Shown here: positions 19,425 to 27,471 of the stretch, one piece after another
How positions within the stretch are numbered: the first letter of the stretch is position 1
Layout: every line of letters starts with the position of its first letter
Source: Streptomyces sp. M92
GTDB lineage: Bacteria > Actinomycetota > Actinomycetes > Streptomycetales > Streptomycetaceae
Direction of reading: 5' to 3'
Assembly (NCBI RefSeq): GCF_028473745.1
Contig: NZ_CP101137.1
Span: 868,001-932,000, forward strand
DNA: 64,000 nt
Notes under the pieces: model-generated
Database searches by the model: none
Seen by the model: the letters and a program-made list of their open reading frames with translations, nothing else
What the model was told of the DNA's origin: nothing
Translations under genes and position numbers: made by a program

Positions 19425-19841
19425 ATGGGGGATTCCAACGTGCGCACAGCGTTCCGTCTGACGTTCACCGACTACCACCAGGACCCGAACGACAACGACG
19501 TCCTACGGCGAGCGGTGACCGTCCATGCCGACCGGATCACGTTCGACGACGGCCACCTGAACCTCTGGCTCACAGGCACCCACGTCGGAGAGTTCCCCCT
19601 CGACATCATCGAGTCCGTCTGCCCTCACGGCGACGCCGGCAAGAAGCGTGAGACGCCGGAAGAACTACGGGCTCGCTTCCCGCGGATGGGCCACCCGTGG
19701 TCACCCGAGGACGACGCGCGCCTGCTTGCCCTCTACCAGCAAGGCGAACGGAACTTTGACGCCCTCGGCAAGCACTTCGGCCGGAAGCCCAGCGCCATCC
19801 GGTCGCGACTGGCCAAGCTCGGCCTTGAGAGTCTCGCCTGA
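19425..19841 (+). CDS. Hypothetical protein with C-terminal SANT/Myb-like helix-turn-helix
   Basis: The 138-residue protein starts at ATG 19425 (MGDSNVRTAFRLTFTDYHQ); the reading frame is open further upstream but that part is not protein-like. Residues 1-70 form an unrecognised beta-rich domain (VLRRAVTVHADRITFDDGHL). Residues 85-138 hold a SANT/Myb-like fold: GHPWSPEDDARLLALYQQG, then GKHFGRKPSAIRSRLAKLGL, with the spaced Trp and the final recognition-type helix. Such domains bind DNA or act in protein contacts. It lies inside the att-flanked segment, so it is probably acquired. It could be a cargo regulator, a defence component or an element control protein; nothing in the sequence decides this. 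Confidence 0.7.
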   Translation: MGDSNVRTAFRLTFTDYHQDPNDNDVLRRAVTVHADRITFDDGHLNLWLTGTHVGEFPLDIIESVCPHGDAGKKRETPEELRARFPRMGHPWSPEDDARLLALYQQGERNFDALGKHFGRKPSAIRSRLAKLGLESLA

Positions 19842-19905
19842 CAGCTGAGGCTCATACGTCGGCTGGGGCGACCGGCCCCACGGCTATCATCCGAGCAGGG
19901 GGCCC

Positions 19906-20277
19906 ATGGGGATTGTGGTCTGTGTTGGGTTCGCCACTCTGGCCGGGTACATGGTCCGGAGCGCCGCCATGGTGTGGCGCGACCCCCGTCGGGCGCGGAC
20001 GGAAGCTGCCGGGTGGGACAAGCTCGGCAAGCGTGGAGCCTGGGCGGTCACACGGGGCATTGTGCCCGTTGCCGGTATGTTCACCTGCCTGGCCGTCATG
20101 ACGATCTCGTTCCTCGGAGCCGAGTCCTGGGGCACGGTTCGAGGCGCCCTGGAGACGGTCGGGACCGTGTTCTTCGTCGTGATGTTGATCTGCTTGGTCG
20201 CCACCGCCTCCGTAGCCGTGTTCAACAGGCCGGGATTCCTCGTACCGCCGTACCTTCGCGACAGACGCCGCCTGTAG
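19906..20277 (+). CDS. Hypothetical three-helix membrane protein
   Basis: The 123-residue protein starts at ATG 19906 with a GGGGG stretch just upstream. It has three hydrophobic segments: GIVVCVGFATLAGYMV, GIVPVAGMFTCLAVMTISFL and VGTVFFVVMLICLVATASVAV. A basic cytoplasmic loop (RDPRRARTEAAGW) and a basic C-terminus ending NRPGFLVPPYLRDRRRL complete it. I recall similar C-termini in streptomycete island proteins but cannot name the family. It is the last gene before the right att-like repeat and lies 64 bp after the SANT-like gene, possibly in one transcript. Confidence 0.65.
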   Translation: MGIVVCVGFATLAGYMVRSAAMVWRDPRRARTEAAGWDKLGKRGAWAVTRGIVPVAGMFTCLAVMTISFLGAESWGTVRGALETVGTVFFVVMLICLVATASVAVFNRPGFLVPPYLRDRRRL

Positions 20278-20463
20278 CGACGAACAGAGGCGAGCACCCC
20301 CGGGCCGATCGGCATCGGGGGCTCAGGCCGGGAGAAGGGCGCCCGTGCCCCGCGCGCGCCCGATCGGAAGGCGCACGAGGGGGAACACCGGGGAGTCACG
20401 GCGAGCCGCCCAGAAACGTGCAGCTCAGCGGACCAGCAGGTCAGGACCGAACCGCGTACGCGA

Positions 20464-20507
20464 TCTTCCGGACTGGCTACGCGGGTTCGATTCCCGTCGC
20501 CCGCTCC
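20464..20507 (+). repeat. att-like direct repeat, right copy (orphan tRNA-Gly 3' half)
   Basis: The exact core is 20476-20507. Three mismatches to the left copy lie near the anticodon arm (AA to GG, A to G). There is no matching 5' tRNA half upstream, so this is not a functional tRNA. Confidence 0.75.
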
Positions 20508-20533
20508 GAGAGGCCTCCGGCCGGGCGCTCCGG

Positions 20534-20728
20534 TCAGAACTGGATCGAGTTGATCGTGTCCGCTATCGAGTCCAGGAACCGCTGGATGTCGTCGGCCATG
20601 CCCGTCGAGGCCAGGAAGAAGCCGAAGAGGACCGCGACGATCGCCGGGCCCGCCTTGATGGAGCCTCCTCGCAGCAGCACCACCAGGATGATCGCCAACA
20701 GCAGCACCACTGACAGTGAAATGGCCAC
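20534..20728 (-). CDS. Small conserved two-helix membrane protein
   Basis: The 64-residue protein starts at GTG 20728. Two hydrophobic helices (ISLSVVLLLAIILVVLL and GPAIVAVLFGFFLAST) are followed by a short amphipathic tail ending DTINSIQF. Short proteins with the FGFFLASTG signature are frequent in Streptomyces chromosomes, and related ones sit next to transfer genes of conjugative elements. It ends 27 bp from the right att-like repeat, outside the island. The function is unknown. The length and codon pattern support a real gene despite its size. Confidence 0.75.
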   Translation of the reverse strand: MAISLSVVLLLAIILVVLLRGGSIKAGPAIVAVLFGFFLASTGMADDIQRFLDSIADTINSIQF

Positions 20729-21011
20729 AACTGATCACACCCTCGATCGGTCCGCTCTCCCGGCCCGGGGGTGCGGCCGCGCACACCCCCGCCAGGACCA
20801 TCGTGCCACCAACCGGGCCCCGTCATGCGGCAGGTGACGCATCGTCGGCCGGTTCCCGGGGTCCGGCCCCGCCCCGCGCACGCGGACCCACTCCACGATC
20901 CCATCCCGCACAAGAATTCGACATGACACTCGTGCGGGGAATTTCGGTCACTTCGTTTCGATGCCCACACAACGCGTTCGCAGATATTTCGAATTACCTC
21001 GGGAACCACAC

Positions 21012-21041
21012 TCACAGGCACATCACAGGCAGATCACAGGC
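21012..21041. promoter_or_regulatory. Three 11-bp-spaced direct repeats (TCACAGGC iterons)
   Basis: TCACAGGC occurs at 21012, 21023 and 21034, exactly 11 bp apart, so all three lie on one helix face. Eleven-bp spacing is characteristic of PhoP- and SARP-type operators in Streptomyces. The site is 39 bp upstream of a candidate promoter. The rest of the 666-bp gap (20729-21394) shows no gene; it contains a close pair of TCATGAC repeats (21119 and 21129) and unusually AT-rich stretches. Confidence 0.5.
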
Positions 21042-21079
21042 TCACGCGGAGGCCCCGCCCGGGCCATTGAAGCGGACAT

Positions 21080-21108
21080 TTGAGGGGAAGTCACCCTCCG
21101 GCTTTATA
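21080..21108 (+). promoter_or_regulatory. Candidate sigma-70-type promoter
   Basis: TTGAGG (21080-21085) is followed by a 17-bp spacer and TTTATA (21103-21108), in an otherwise GC-rich sequence. It points toward the acyltransferase at 21395 and would leave a leader of about 280 nt. Confidence 0.45.
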
Positions 21109-21394
21109 CACTGTTCAGTCATGACGTGTCATGACAAGTAGGGCTCTCAGGGCGCCCCTCAGGTGCCCGACGGCTTTCCACTCTGTGGCGGAGGTCATGC
21201 CGCCTCCCGGGACAAGTTCCCCGAATTTCGGGGCACCCGTCAGGCCCCCGGGATCCGAATGCAGGAATGACGTCGAAGGTTTTACGGAATCCCACGGAGA
21301 ACGCTAGGGTGCCTCAGATGTTCTACGCTGCCTCGTCCCCCACCAGAGCAGCGAGGTCCTGTGACAACTCGCCGATTTCCCGGCGGGGGGTTGC

Positions 21395-22573
21395 ATGACT
21401 AGCTCGCTGCGACCGCACGGCGACCGGAAGACGCCGTCCCCCCCGGATCAGCAGACTCAGCCGAGCCGACAGCGCGACGCGTTCTTCGACAACGCCAAGT
21501 ACCTGGCGATCGTACTGGTCGGCGTCGGCCACGCCTGGGGTCAGCTCCTGGACGGGAACCGGACGGTGGAGGCCCTCTACCGGGCCCTGTACACCTTCCA
21601 CATGCCGGCGTTCATCATCATCTCCGGCTACTTCTCGCGAAGCTTCGACCTGAGTCCCAAGCGCGTGAAGCGCCTCATCACCGGCGTCGCCGTCCCCTAC
21701 GTCGTCTTCGAGATCGGCTACGCGCTGCACCGCCGCGTCAGCGAGGACCCGTCCAACGACATCAGCCTGCTGGACCCCACCTACCTCCTGTGGTTCCTGT
21801 GCGCGCTGTTCATCTGGCGGCTGACCACTCCGATCTGGCAGACGGTCCGCTGGCCGCTGCCGATCGCCCTGGTGATCGCGGCGCTGGCCTCCGTGACGCC
21901 CAGTATCGGCAACGACCTGAACATGCAGCGGGTGCTGCAGTTCCTGCCGTGCTTCGTGCTGGGCCTGGTGCTGCGCCCCGAGCACTTCCGGCTGGTCCGG
22001 CGCCGCTCGGCGCGGATCGCGTCCGTGCCGGTGGTCGCGGTGGCGGTGGTCGTCGCCTGGTGGTCGGTGCCGCGCATGGATACCGGCTGGTTCTACCGCA
22101 ACGCCGCCGTGCAGACCACGGACGCCCCCTGGTGGTCCGGGCCCGTCCTCACCCTCGCGCTCTTCGGCTGCTCGATCGTGCTGACCGCCTGCTTCTTCGC
22201 CTGGGTGCCGGGCCGGCGCATGTGGTTCACCGCGCTCGGCGCGGGCACGATCTACGGCTACCTGCTGCACGGCTTCGTCGCGAAGGAGGGCACCTTCGCG
22301 GGCTGGTTCCACGATCCCGCGTGGGACACCCCGGTCGGCGAGATCGGGATCACCGTCCTGGGAGCCGCTCTCATCACCCTGCTGTGCACCAAGCCCGTCC
22401 AGCGGGTCCTGCGGTGCGTGGTGGAGCCGAAGATGGAGTGGGCCTTCAAGCGGGACGCCGGTGAGGCGGGCCGGGGCCCTGAGAAGCGGGAGCGGAAGGC
22501 GGAGGGACACGAGACGACGGGCGCCGGTGAGGCGCGCGCGTCCAGCGGGGCCGGCGAGAAGGTGTCGGTCTGA
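21395..22573 (+). CDS. Acyltransferase 3 family membrane protein
   Basis: The 392-residue protein starts at ATG 21395 with a GGGGGG ribosome site. After 30 polar residues the family signature FFDNAKYLAIVLVGVGHAWG carries the conserved His; the second signature is FHMPAFIIISGYF. About ten hydrophobic segments follow. Proteins of this PF01757-type family acylate sugars, cell-wall polymers or antibiotics at the membrane. The substrate cannot be inferred. The C-terminal 45 residues are charged and low complexity. It stands alone between a long upstream regulatory gap and a convergent HD-domain gene. Confidence 0.85.
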   Translation: MTSSLRPHGDRKTPSPPDQQTQPSRQRDAFFDNAKYLAIVLVGVGHAWGQLLDGNRTVEALYRALYTFHMPAFIIISGYFSRSFDLSPKRVKRLITGVAVPYVVFEIGYALHRRVSEDPSNDISLLDPTYLLWFLCALFIWRLTTPIWQTVRWPLPIALVIAALASVTPSIGNDLNMQRVLQFLPCFVLGLVLRPEHFRLVRRRSARIASVPVVAVAVVVAWWSVPRMDTGWFYRNAAVQTTDAPWWSGPVLTLALFGCSIVLTACFFAWVPGRRMWFTALGAGTIYGYLLHGFVAKEGTFAGWFHDPAWDTPVGEIGITVLGAALITLLCTKPVQRVLRCVVEPKMEWAFKRDAGEAGRGPEKRERKAEGHETTGAGEARASSGAGEKVSV

Positions 22574-22606
22574 CGACGTCCGTCCCCTGAGGTTCCGGGC
22601 TCTGGC

Positions 22607-22646
22607 GCCCGACTCCCGTCCGGGGTGCCCGACTCCCGTCCGGGGT
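22607..22646. repeat. Two tandem 20-bp repeats after the acyltransferase gene
   Basis: GCCCGACTCCCGTCCGGGGT occurs twice head to tail (22607-22626, 22627-22646). Each contains an internal CCCG/CGGG dyad, so together they may work as a weak bidirectional terminator between convergent genes. Confidence 0.55.
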
Positions 22647-22648
22647 GC

Positions 22649-23149
22649 CTAACCCCCGCCCGGCAGACCGAGGAGTGCGCGCATCCGCGTGTACTTCTCG
22701 GTCAGCCGTGTGCGCGTGGCCGCGTCCAGGACCGCGAGCCGTGCCGGGTCGGCGTTGTGTGCCAGGTCGGCCTCCTTGACCAGCGGTGCGCCGGGCGTGG
22801 CGAGGATGCGCGCCGCGTACGCCTCGGGCGGCTCCCCGGCCCGCTTGGTGAGGGCCAGGACGATGTCCTTGGTGCGGCGGCTGAGCGCGGCCCCGCGCAG
22901 CCAGTCCTCGGACAGCGCGTCGTCCTCGACGGCGTCGTGCAGCCAGGCCGCCGCGATCTGCTCGTCGTCCCCGCCGCGCAGCCGTACGCCTTGGGCGACG
23001 GCACTCAGATGCTCGGCGTAGGGCCGTCCCGCCTTGTCGGTCTGCCCGACGTGGGCGGCGCGGGCGACGGCCTCCACCTCGGCCGGGGAGAGCCGGACGG
23101 GGGGCGTGGGCGGCGTGGCGGGCGCGGGTGCGGGTGTGGTGTCGGACAC
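22649..23149 (-). CDS. HD-domain phosphohydrolase (RelA/SpoT hydrolase-like)
   Basis: The 166-residue protein starts at GTG 23149. After a Pro/Ala-rich N-terminus (about 20 residues) it shows the metal-binding HD pattern of the MESH1/HD_4 group: His in ARAAHVGQTDKAGRPYAEHL, HD in AAAWLHDAVEDD, and the distal Asp in VKEADLAHNADP. Related enzymes hydrolyse (p)ppGpp or other nucleotides, so small-alarmone hydrolase activity is possible but not shown. It lies 12 bp after the SpoIIE-type phosphatase gene and is probably co-transcribed with it. Confidence 0.8.
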   Translation of the reverse strand: MSDTTPAPAPATPPTPPVRLSPAEVEAVARAAHVGQTDKAGRPYAEHLSAVAQGVRLRGGDDEQIAAAWLHDAVEDDALSEDWLRGAALSRRTKDIVLALTKRAGEPPEAYAARILATPGAPLVKEADLAHNADPARLAVLDAATRTRLTEKYTRMRALLGLPGGG

Positions 23150-23161
23150 CGGGCCAGTGTG

Positions 23162-24439
23162 TCAGTCCGCCGTCGCGGAGGGGCCGGTGGCCGTGGTCCG
23201 GGCCGTGGCGGTCTGCGCCGTCGAGGACTGGGCGGTCGGGGTCCGGGCGGTCGAGGTCCGGGCCGTGGTGGTCTGGGCCGTCGGGCCCTCCCGGCAGATC
23301 AGCAGCAGGGCCCGGTCGTCGTTGACGTCCTTGGCCACCGCTTCGATCAGGTGCCAGGCGGCGCCGTGGAAGCCGCCGGCGACGTAGCGGTCGGCTTCGC
23401 CGGTGAGACGGTCGATGCCCTCGGCGATGTCCCGGTCCGAGGTCTCCACCAGTCCGTCCGTGAACAGCATCAGCACGTCTCCGGGGCGCAGCGACCCCTT
23501 CACGGCGTCGAACTGCGCACCGTCGTACACGCCCAGCAGCGGCCCCTCGGCCGACTTCTCCTCCCAGCGGCCGGTGCCGGCGCTGAGCTGGAGGCCCGGC
23601 GGATGTCCGGCCGAGTACAGCTCGTAGTCGCCGGAATCGAGGTCCAGGACGAGGTGGATGGAGGTGGCGAAGCCCTCGTCCCAGTCCTGGCGGAGTAGGT
23701 AGCCGTTGGCGGCGGGCAGGAAGGCGTGCGGGGGCAGGCTGCCGAGCAGTCCGCCGAAGGCGCCCGACAGCAGCAGGGCGCGTGAGCCCGCGTCCATGCC
23801 CTTGCCGGAGACGTCGGTGAGGACCACCTCCAGCGTCCGGCCGCCGTTGGTGCGCGCCGCGACCACGAAGTCGCCGGAGAAGGACTGGCCGCCGGCCGGG
23901 CGCAGCGCCATCTCGCGGTGCCAGCCTGGCGGGAGCCCCGGCAGCTTGCTCTGGACCCGGATGCGTTCGCGCAGGTCGAAGAGCATGGTCCCGCCGCGCC
24001 GCCAGGGCACGCCGACCCGGCTGCGGAACTGGGCGACCAGCAGCCCGAAGAAGCCACAGGCCGCGACGGTCAGGACCACGCCGGGGGTGACCCGTGAGGG
24101 GCCCTCGGTGTACGGGCCCAGCTGCACCGACTCCACGATCAGTGCCGTGGCCGCCGCCGCGTACAGGCCCAGCAGGCTCGCCGGGCGCAGCAGCAGGCCG
24201 CCCGCGACGATGGGCAGGACCAGTGCGGCGGGCGCGCACCACACCGAGTTGATCATCGTGGTGGCCGCGATGACGGGGATCGTCAGCAGCAGTCCGGCCA
24301 GCGCGATCCAGTCCGAGCCGTCGCCGCGGAAGTAGTCGACGGCGGATCTGCGCATGCCGACGCGGGCCCGGTGCCACTGCTTCTTCCACCGGGCCGTGAA
24401 GGTGTCGGCCGCCGCGCGCCGCTGTCGTCCTGCTGCCAT
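23162..24439 (-). CDS. Membrane-bound PP2C/SpoIIE-family serine/threonine phosphatase
   Basis: The 425-residue protein starts at ATG 24439. An N-terminal basic cytoplasmic stretch is followed by about four membrane helices (IALAGLLLTIPVIAATTMI... through VVLTVAACGFFGLLVAQF). A cytoplasmic SpoIIE/RsbU-type phosphatase domain follows, with GGQSFSGDFVVAAR, VLTDVSGKGMDA, YSAGHPPGLQL and MLFTDGLVE, carrying the metal-binding Asp residues. Such enzymes dephosphorylate anti-anti-sigma factors. The last 40 or so residues are a repetitive Thr/Ala/Gln tail (TARTSTARTPTAQSSTAQT) encoded by 15-bp-like DNA repeats. No sensor (PAS/GAF) domain is present. Confidence 0.9.
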   Translation of the reverse strand: MAAGRQRRAAADTFTARWKKQWHRARVGMRRSAVDYFRGDGSDWIALAGLLLTIPVIAATTMINSVWCAPAALVLPIVAGGLLLRPASLLGLYAAAATALIVESVQLGPYTEGPSRVTPGVVLTVAACGFFGLLVAQFRSRVGVPWRRGGTMLFDLRERIRVQSKLPGLPPGWHREMALRPAGGQSFSGDFVVAARTNGGRTLEVVLTDVSGKGMDAGSRALLLSGAFGGLLGSLPPHAFLPAANGYLLRQDWDEGFATSIHLVLDLDSGDYELYSAGHPPGLQLSAGTGRWEEKSAEGPLLGVYDGAQFDAVKGSLRPGDVLMLFTDGLVETSDRDIAEGIDRLTGEADRYVAGGFHGAAWHLIEAVAKDVNDDRALLLICREGPTAQTTTARTSTARTPTAQSSTAQTATARTTATGPSATAD

Positions 24440-24601
24440 TAGTTCGGGACCCTATCCATCGGACCGGGCGCTTGGCACGGGAGGTCCCGCTTGTCCCCCG
24501 TCCGAGGCCCGACTTCACAGTGAACTTCACGAACGGCCCTCGCGCGGCAACCTGGCGGAAATTGCCTCGCCCGCCCTTCGCGCCCCTGGTACGCATGGCC
24601 C

Positions 24602-25855
24602 ATGAGCGATGACAGTGGCGACCTGACGCGGACCGGCCTGCGGACACTGCGGCGCGGCGAGTGGGACACGTGGTACGGGACACTGATCCGTGCCTTCGGC
24701 GGGGTTCCGGAGTCGGCCGAGGAACTGGAACTCTTCAGCTCGCTGACCGAGACCGACCGCTCGCTCGGCGTCTGGGACGGCGACGAGTGCGTGGGTACGG
24801 CGGGGGCGTTCAGCTTCCGGATGACCGTGCCCGGCGGTGCCGTCGTGCCCGTGGCGGGCGTCACGATGGTGGGCGTGGCCGCCACGCACCGGCGCCGGGG
24901 TGTGCTGACGTCGATGATGCGGCGGCAGCTGGACGACGTACGGTCCCTGGGCGAGCCGCTTGCCGTGCTGACGGCCTCCGAGCCGGCGATCTACGGCCGG
25001 TTCGGGTACGGCGCCGCGACCTTTCAGGTCAACGCGGAGATCGACACCGCCCGGGTGCGGCTGTCGGTGCCGGACGGCACGGATGACGTACGGCTGCGGT
25101 ACGCGGCGCCCGGTGACGTGCTCGACGCGTGCGAGGCGGTCTACGCGCGGCTGGTGCCGGGGCGGCCGGGCATGCTGGTTCGCCGGCCCGGCTGGGAGCG
25201 GCTCGGGCTGCTGGACCCGGAGAGCGAGCGGGAGGGGGCGTCGCCGCTGCAGTGCGTCGTCGCCCGGCGGGGCGGTGAGGTGACCGGGTTCGCGCGGTTC
25301 CAGGTGCGGCCCGCCTGGCGCAGCGAGGGACCCAGCGGCACGGTGGTCCTCAAGGACCTGGCCGGGCTGGACCCGGCGACCGAGGCGGCGCTGTGGCGCT
25401 TCCTGTTCGGCATCGACCTGACGTCGACGCTGGCGGTGCGGGGGCGGCCGGTCGACGAGGCGTGGCAGCACCAGGTGTCGGACCTGCGGCGGTGCGGGCC
25501 GGTGCTGCGGGACGCGCTGTACGTGCGGCTGGTGGACGTGGGGGCGGCGCTGGCGGCGCGCACGTACCAGGCGCCGGTGGACCTCGTGTTCGAGGTCGAG
25601 GACGCGTTCTGCCCCTGGAACGCGGGGCGTTGGCGGCTGAGCGGGGACACGAAGGGGGCGTCCTGCGAGCGTACGTCCGACGCGGCGGATCTGGCTCTGT
25701 CGGTACGGGAGTTGGGCGCGGCGTATCTCGGGGGCGTGAGCCTGGCGTCGCTGGGTGCGGCCGGGCGAGTGCGTCAGGTGCGGCCGGGGTCGCTGGCGGA
25801 GGCGTCGGTGGGGTTCGCTTCGGACGTCGCGCCGTGGTTGCCGCACGGGTTCTGA
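24602..25855 (+). CDS. Eis-like GNAT family N-acetyltransferase
   Basis: The 417-residue length and tripartite layout (GNAT, GNAT, SCP2-like domain) match the mycobacterial Eis family. The acetyl-CoA loop is VTMVGVAATHRRRGVLTSMM. The Tyr of IYGRFGYGAATF corresponds to the general acid described for Eis. The protein ends in ...PHGF; in Eis the carboxylate of a C-terminal Phe acts as base, and that terminal Phe is kept here. Eis proteins acetylate amines, including aminoglycosides. The native substrate is unknown. It is divergent from the SpoIIE phosphatase and convergent with the glycosylase gene. Confidence 0.88.
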   Translation: MSDDSGDLTRTGLRTLRRGEWDTWYGTLIRAFGGVPESAEELELFSSLTETDRSLGVWDGDECVGTAGAFSFRMTVPGGAVVPVAGVTMVGVAATHRRRGVLTSMMRRQLDDVRSLGEPLAVLTASEPAIYGRFGYGAATFQVNAEIDTARVRLSVPDGTDDVRLRYAAPGDVLDACEAVYARLVPGRPGMLVRRPGWERLGLLDPESEREGASPLQCVVARRGGEVTGFARFQVRPAWRSEGPSGTVVLKDLAGLDPATEAALWRFLFGIDLTSTLAVRGRPVDEAWQHQVSDLRRCGPVLRDALYVRLVDVGAALAARTYQAPVDLVFEVEDAFCPWNAGRWRLSGDTKGASCERTSDAADLALSVRELGAAYLGGVSLASLGAAGRVRQVRPGSLAEASVGFASDVAPWLPHGF

Positions 25856-25879
25856 GCGGGACCGCGACAGCCCCTGGTG

Positions 25880-26698
25880 CTAGGCCCGTCCTGGCTGGCA
25901 GGTCGGGCACCAGAAGAGGTTGCGGGCGGCCAGGTCCGCGGTGCGGACCGGGTCGCCGCACAGGTGGCAGGGCTGGTTCGCGCGGCGGTAGACGTAGACC
26001 TCGCCGCCGTGGTCGTCGACGCGGGGCGGGCGGCCCATGGCTTCGGGGGTGTGCTCGGGGCGGACGGTGTCGATGCGGTTGTTCTTCACGCCCTCGCGCA
26101 TGAGGGCGACGAGGTCGTGCCAGATCGCGTCCCATTCGGCGGGCGTGAGGGACTTGCCGGGGCGGTACGGGTCGATGCCGTGCCGGAAGAGGACCTCGGC
26201 GCGGTAGACGTTGCCGACGCCGGCGACGACCTTCTGGTCCACGAGCAGGGCGGCGATGGTGGTGCGGCTGCGGGAGACGCGGCGGTAGGCGGCCTGCGGG
26301 TCGGCGTCCGGGCGCAGGGGGTCGGGGCCGAGGCGGTCGTGTATCGCCTGCTTCTCCGGGTCTGTGATCAGGGCGCAGGTGGTGGGGCCGCGGAGGTCGA
26401 CGTAGGCCGTGTCGTTCGCCAGGCGGAGCCGGACGGTGTCCGTGGGGAGCGGGGCCGGGGCGGGTCCGAAGGTGACTTTGCCGAAGAGGCCGAGGTGGAT
26501 GTGGACCCAGTCGGCCGCGCCGAAGCCGAGGAACAGGTGCTTGCCGTGGGCCTCGGTGCGGGTGAGGGGGGTGCCGGTGAGGAGGGCGGCGGCGTCGGAG
26601 AACTTGCCCTGGGGGCTGGTGACGTGCGGTGCCGTGCCGGCGGTGAAGGCGGCGGCGTAGTCCTCGGCCAGCCGGTGGATGGTGTGCCCCTCTGGCAC
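25880..26698 (-). CDS. Fpg/Nei-family DNA glycosylase / AP lyase
   Basis: The 272-residue protein starts at GTG 26698, which places the catalytic Pro2-Glu3 (M-PEGHTIHRL) at the N-terminus, as this family requires. Further signs are the Lys in AHGKHLFLGF, the helix-two-turn-helix VAGVGNVYRAEVLF and the C-terminal zinc finger with CHLC and CPTC. PEGHTIHR is the actinobacterial Nei type, acting on oxidised pyrimidines, rather than MutM (PELPE). An in-frame extension through rpiB is open but artefactual. It follows rpiB by 80 bp. Confidence 0.93.
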   Translation of the reverse strand: MPEGHTIHRLAEDYAAAFTAGTAPHVTSPQGKFSDAAALLTGTPLTRTEAHGKHLFLGFGAADWVHIHLGLFGKVTFGPAPAPLPTDTVRLRLANDTAYVDLRGPTTCALITDPEKQAIHDRLGPDPLRPDADPQAAYRRVSRSRTTIAALLVDQKVVAGVGNVYRAEVLFRHGIDPYRPGKSLTPAEWDAIWHDLVALMREGVKNNRIDTVRPEHTPEAMGRPPRVDDHGGEVYVYRRANQPCHLCGDPVRTADLAARNLFWCPTCQPGRA

Positions 26699-26778
26699 GG
26701 GGGTGTCCTTTCGTTCTTCTTCGCCCGGACCCCGCCCTCCCCGGTGCCCGCGCACCGGGAGAGGGCGCCGGTGTGCCG

Positions 26779-27264
26779 CTACTGCTGCGGGTGGTGGGCG
26801 GGGACGGGCGGGAGGTCGCCCGTCGTCTCGTAGGAGGTGAGCATGTCGATGCGGCGGACGTGGCGTTCGTCGCCGGAGAACGGGGTGGCGAGGAAGGTCT
26901 CGACGAACTTCGTCGCCTCCTCCTGCGTGTGCATGCGGGCGCCGACCGCCACGACGTTGGCGTTGTTGTGCTGGCGGCCCAGCGACGCCGTCTCCTCGCT
27001 CCAGGCCAGCGCCGCGCGCACGCCCTTCACCTTGTTCGCCGCGATCTGCTCGCCGTTGCCGGAGCCGCCGATCACGATGCCGAGGGCGCCCTGGTCGGCG
27101 GCCGTGCGCTCCGCGGCGCGGAGGCAGAAGGGCGGGTAGTCGTCCTGGGCGTCGTAGATGTGCGGGCCGCAGTCGACGGGCTCGTGCCCTGCCGCCTTGA
27201 GCCATTCGACGAGGTGGTTCTTGAGTTCGTAGCCCGCATGGTCCGAGCCGAGATACACGCGCAT
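26779..27264 (-). CDS. rpiB: Ribose-5-phosphate isomerase B
   Basis: The 161-residue protein starts at ATG 27264 (MRVYLGSDHAGYELKNHLVE). The RpiB fold motifs are GSDHAGYELK, IVIGGSGNGEQIAANK and HNNANVVAVGAR. It interconverts ribulose-5-phosphate and ribose-5-phosphate. The motif GGSGNG in place of the enteric GTGVG is common in actinobacteria. It is divergent from the amino-acid permease; the 207-bp gap between them is AT-rich (GGAAACTGTGGAACC region) and should hold both promoters. Confidence 0.95.
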   Translation of the reverse strand: MRVYLGSDHAGYELKNHLVEWLKAAGHEPVDCGPHIYDAQDDYPPFCLRAAERTAADQGALGIVIGGSGNGEQIAANKVKGVRAALAWSEETASLGRQHNNANVVAVGARMHTQEEATKFVETFLATPFSGDERHVRRIDMLTSYETTGDLPPVPAHHPQQ

Positions 27265-27471
27265 GCGTCGAGTGTGACACGGGGGCGATGGGGCGGCCGC
27301 GCCGGGTACGGGGTGTGAACACACTGAGGGAAACTGTGGAACCTCCAGGAAAAACTCAAGTAAAGATCCGCAATCAAAGGTTCCTGAATTCGTTCACCTC
27401 CGTTTCACTGGTCCGGCTCGTACACCGCTCGTACGAGGAAGTGCACGACCGGCGCAAAGGAAAGCACCCCC

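Larger units (their letters stand above)
18619..20507. mobile_element. Putative remnant of a tRNA-Gly-integrated element
   Basis: A direct repeat of the tRNA-Gly 3' half flanks this segment (18619-18662 and 20464-20507; 41 of 44 positions match, the last 32 perfectly). The offset between copies is 1845 bp. tRNA 3' ends are the usual attachment sites for actinomycete integrative elements (AICEs) and phages. Inside are a small SANT/Myb-like protein, a three-helix membrane protein and apparently degraded sequence. No integrase, excisionase or replication gene is visible, so the element would be a deletion remnant or a satellite relying on an integrase elsewhere. Confidence 0.6.

Noticed and set aside
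20476..20507. A second tRNA gene
   Set aside because: Only the T-arm and acceptor 3' strand are present; there is no 5' acceptor half or D-arm upstream.
20345..20713. An open frame reading through the right att-like repeat (WLRGFDSRRPL)
   Set aside because: That peptide is simply the translation of the tRNA-Gly 3' sequence. No integrase motifs (R-H-R-Y) precede it, so I did not call an integrase remnant.
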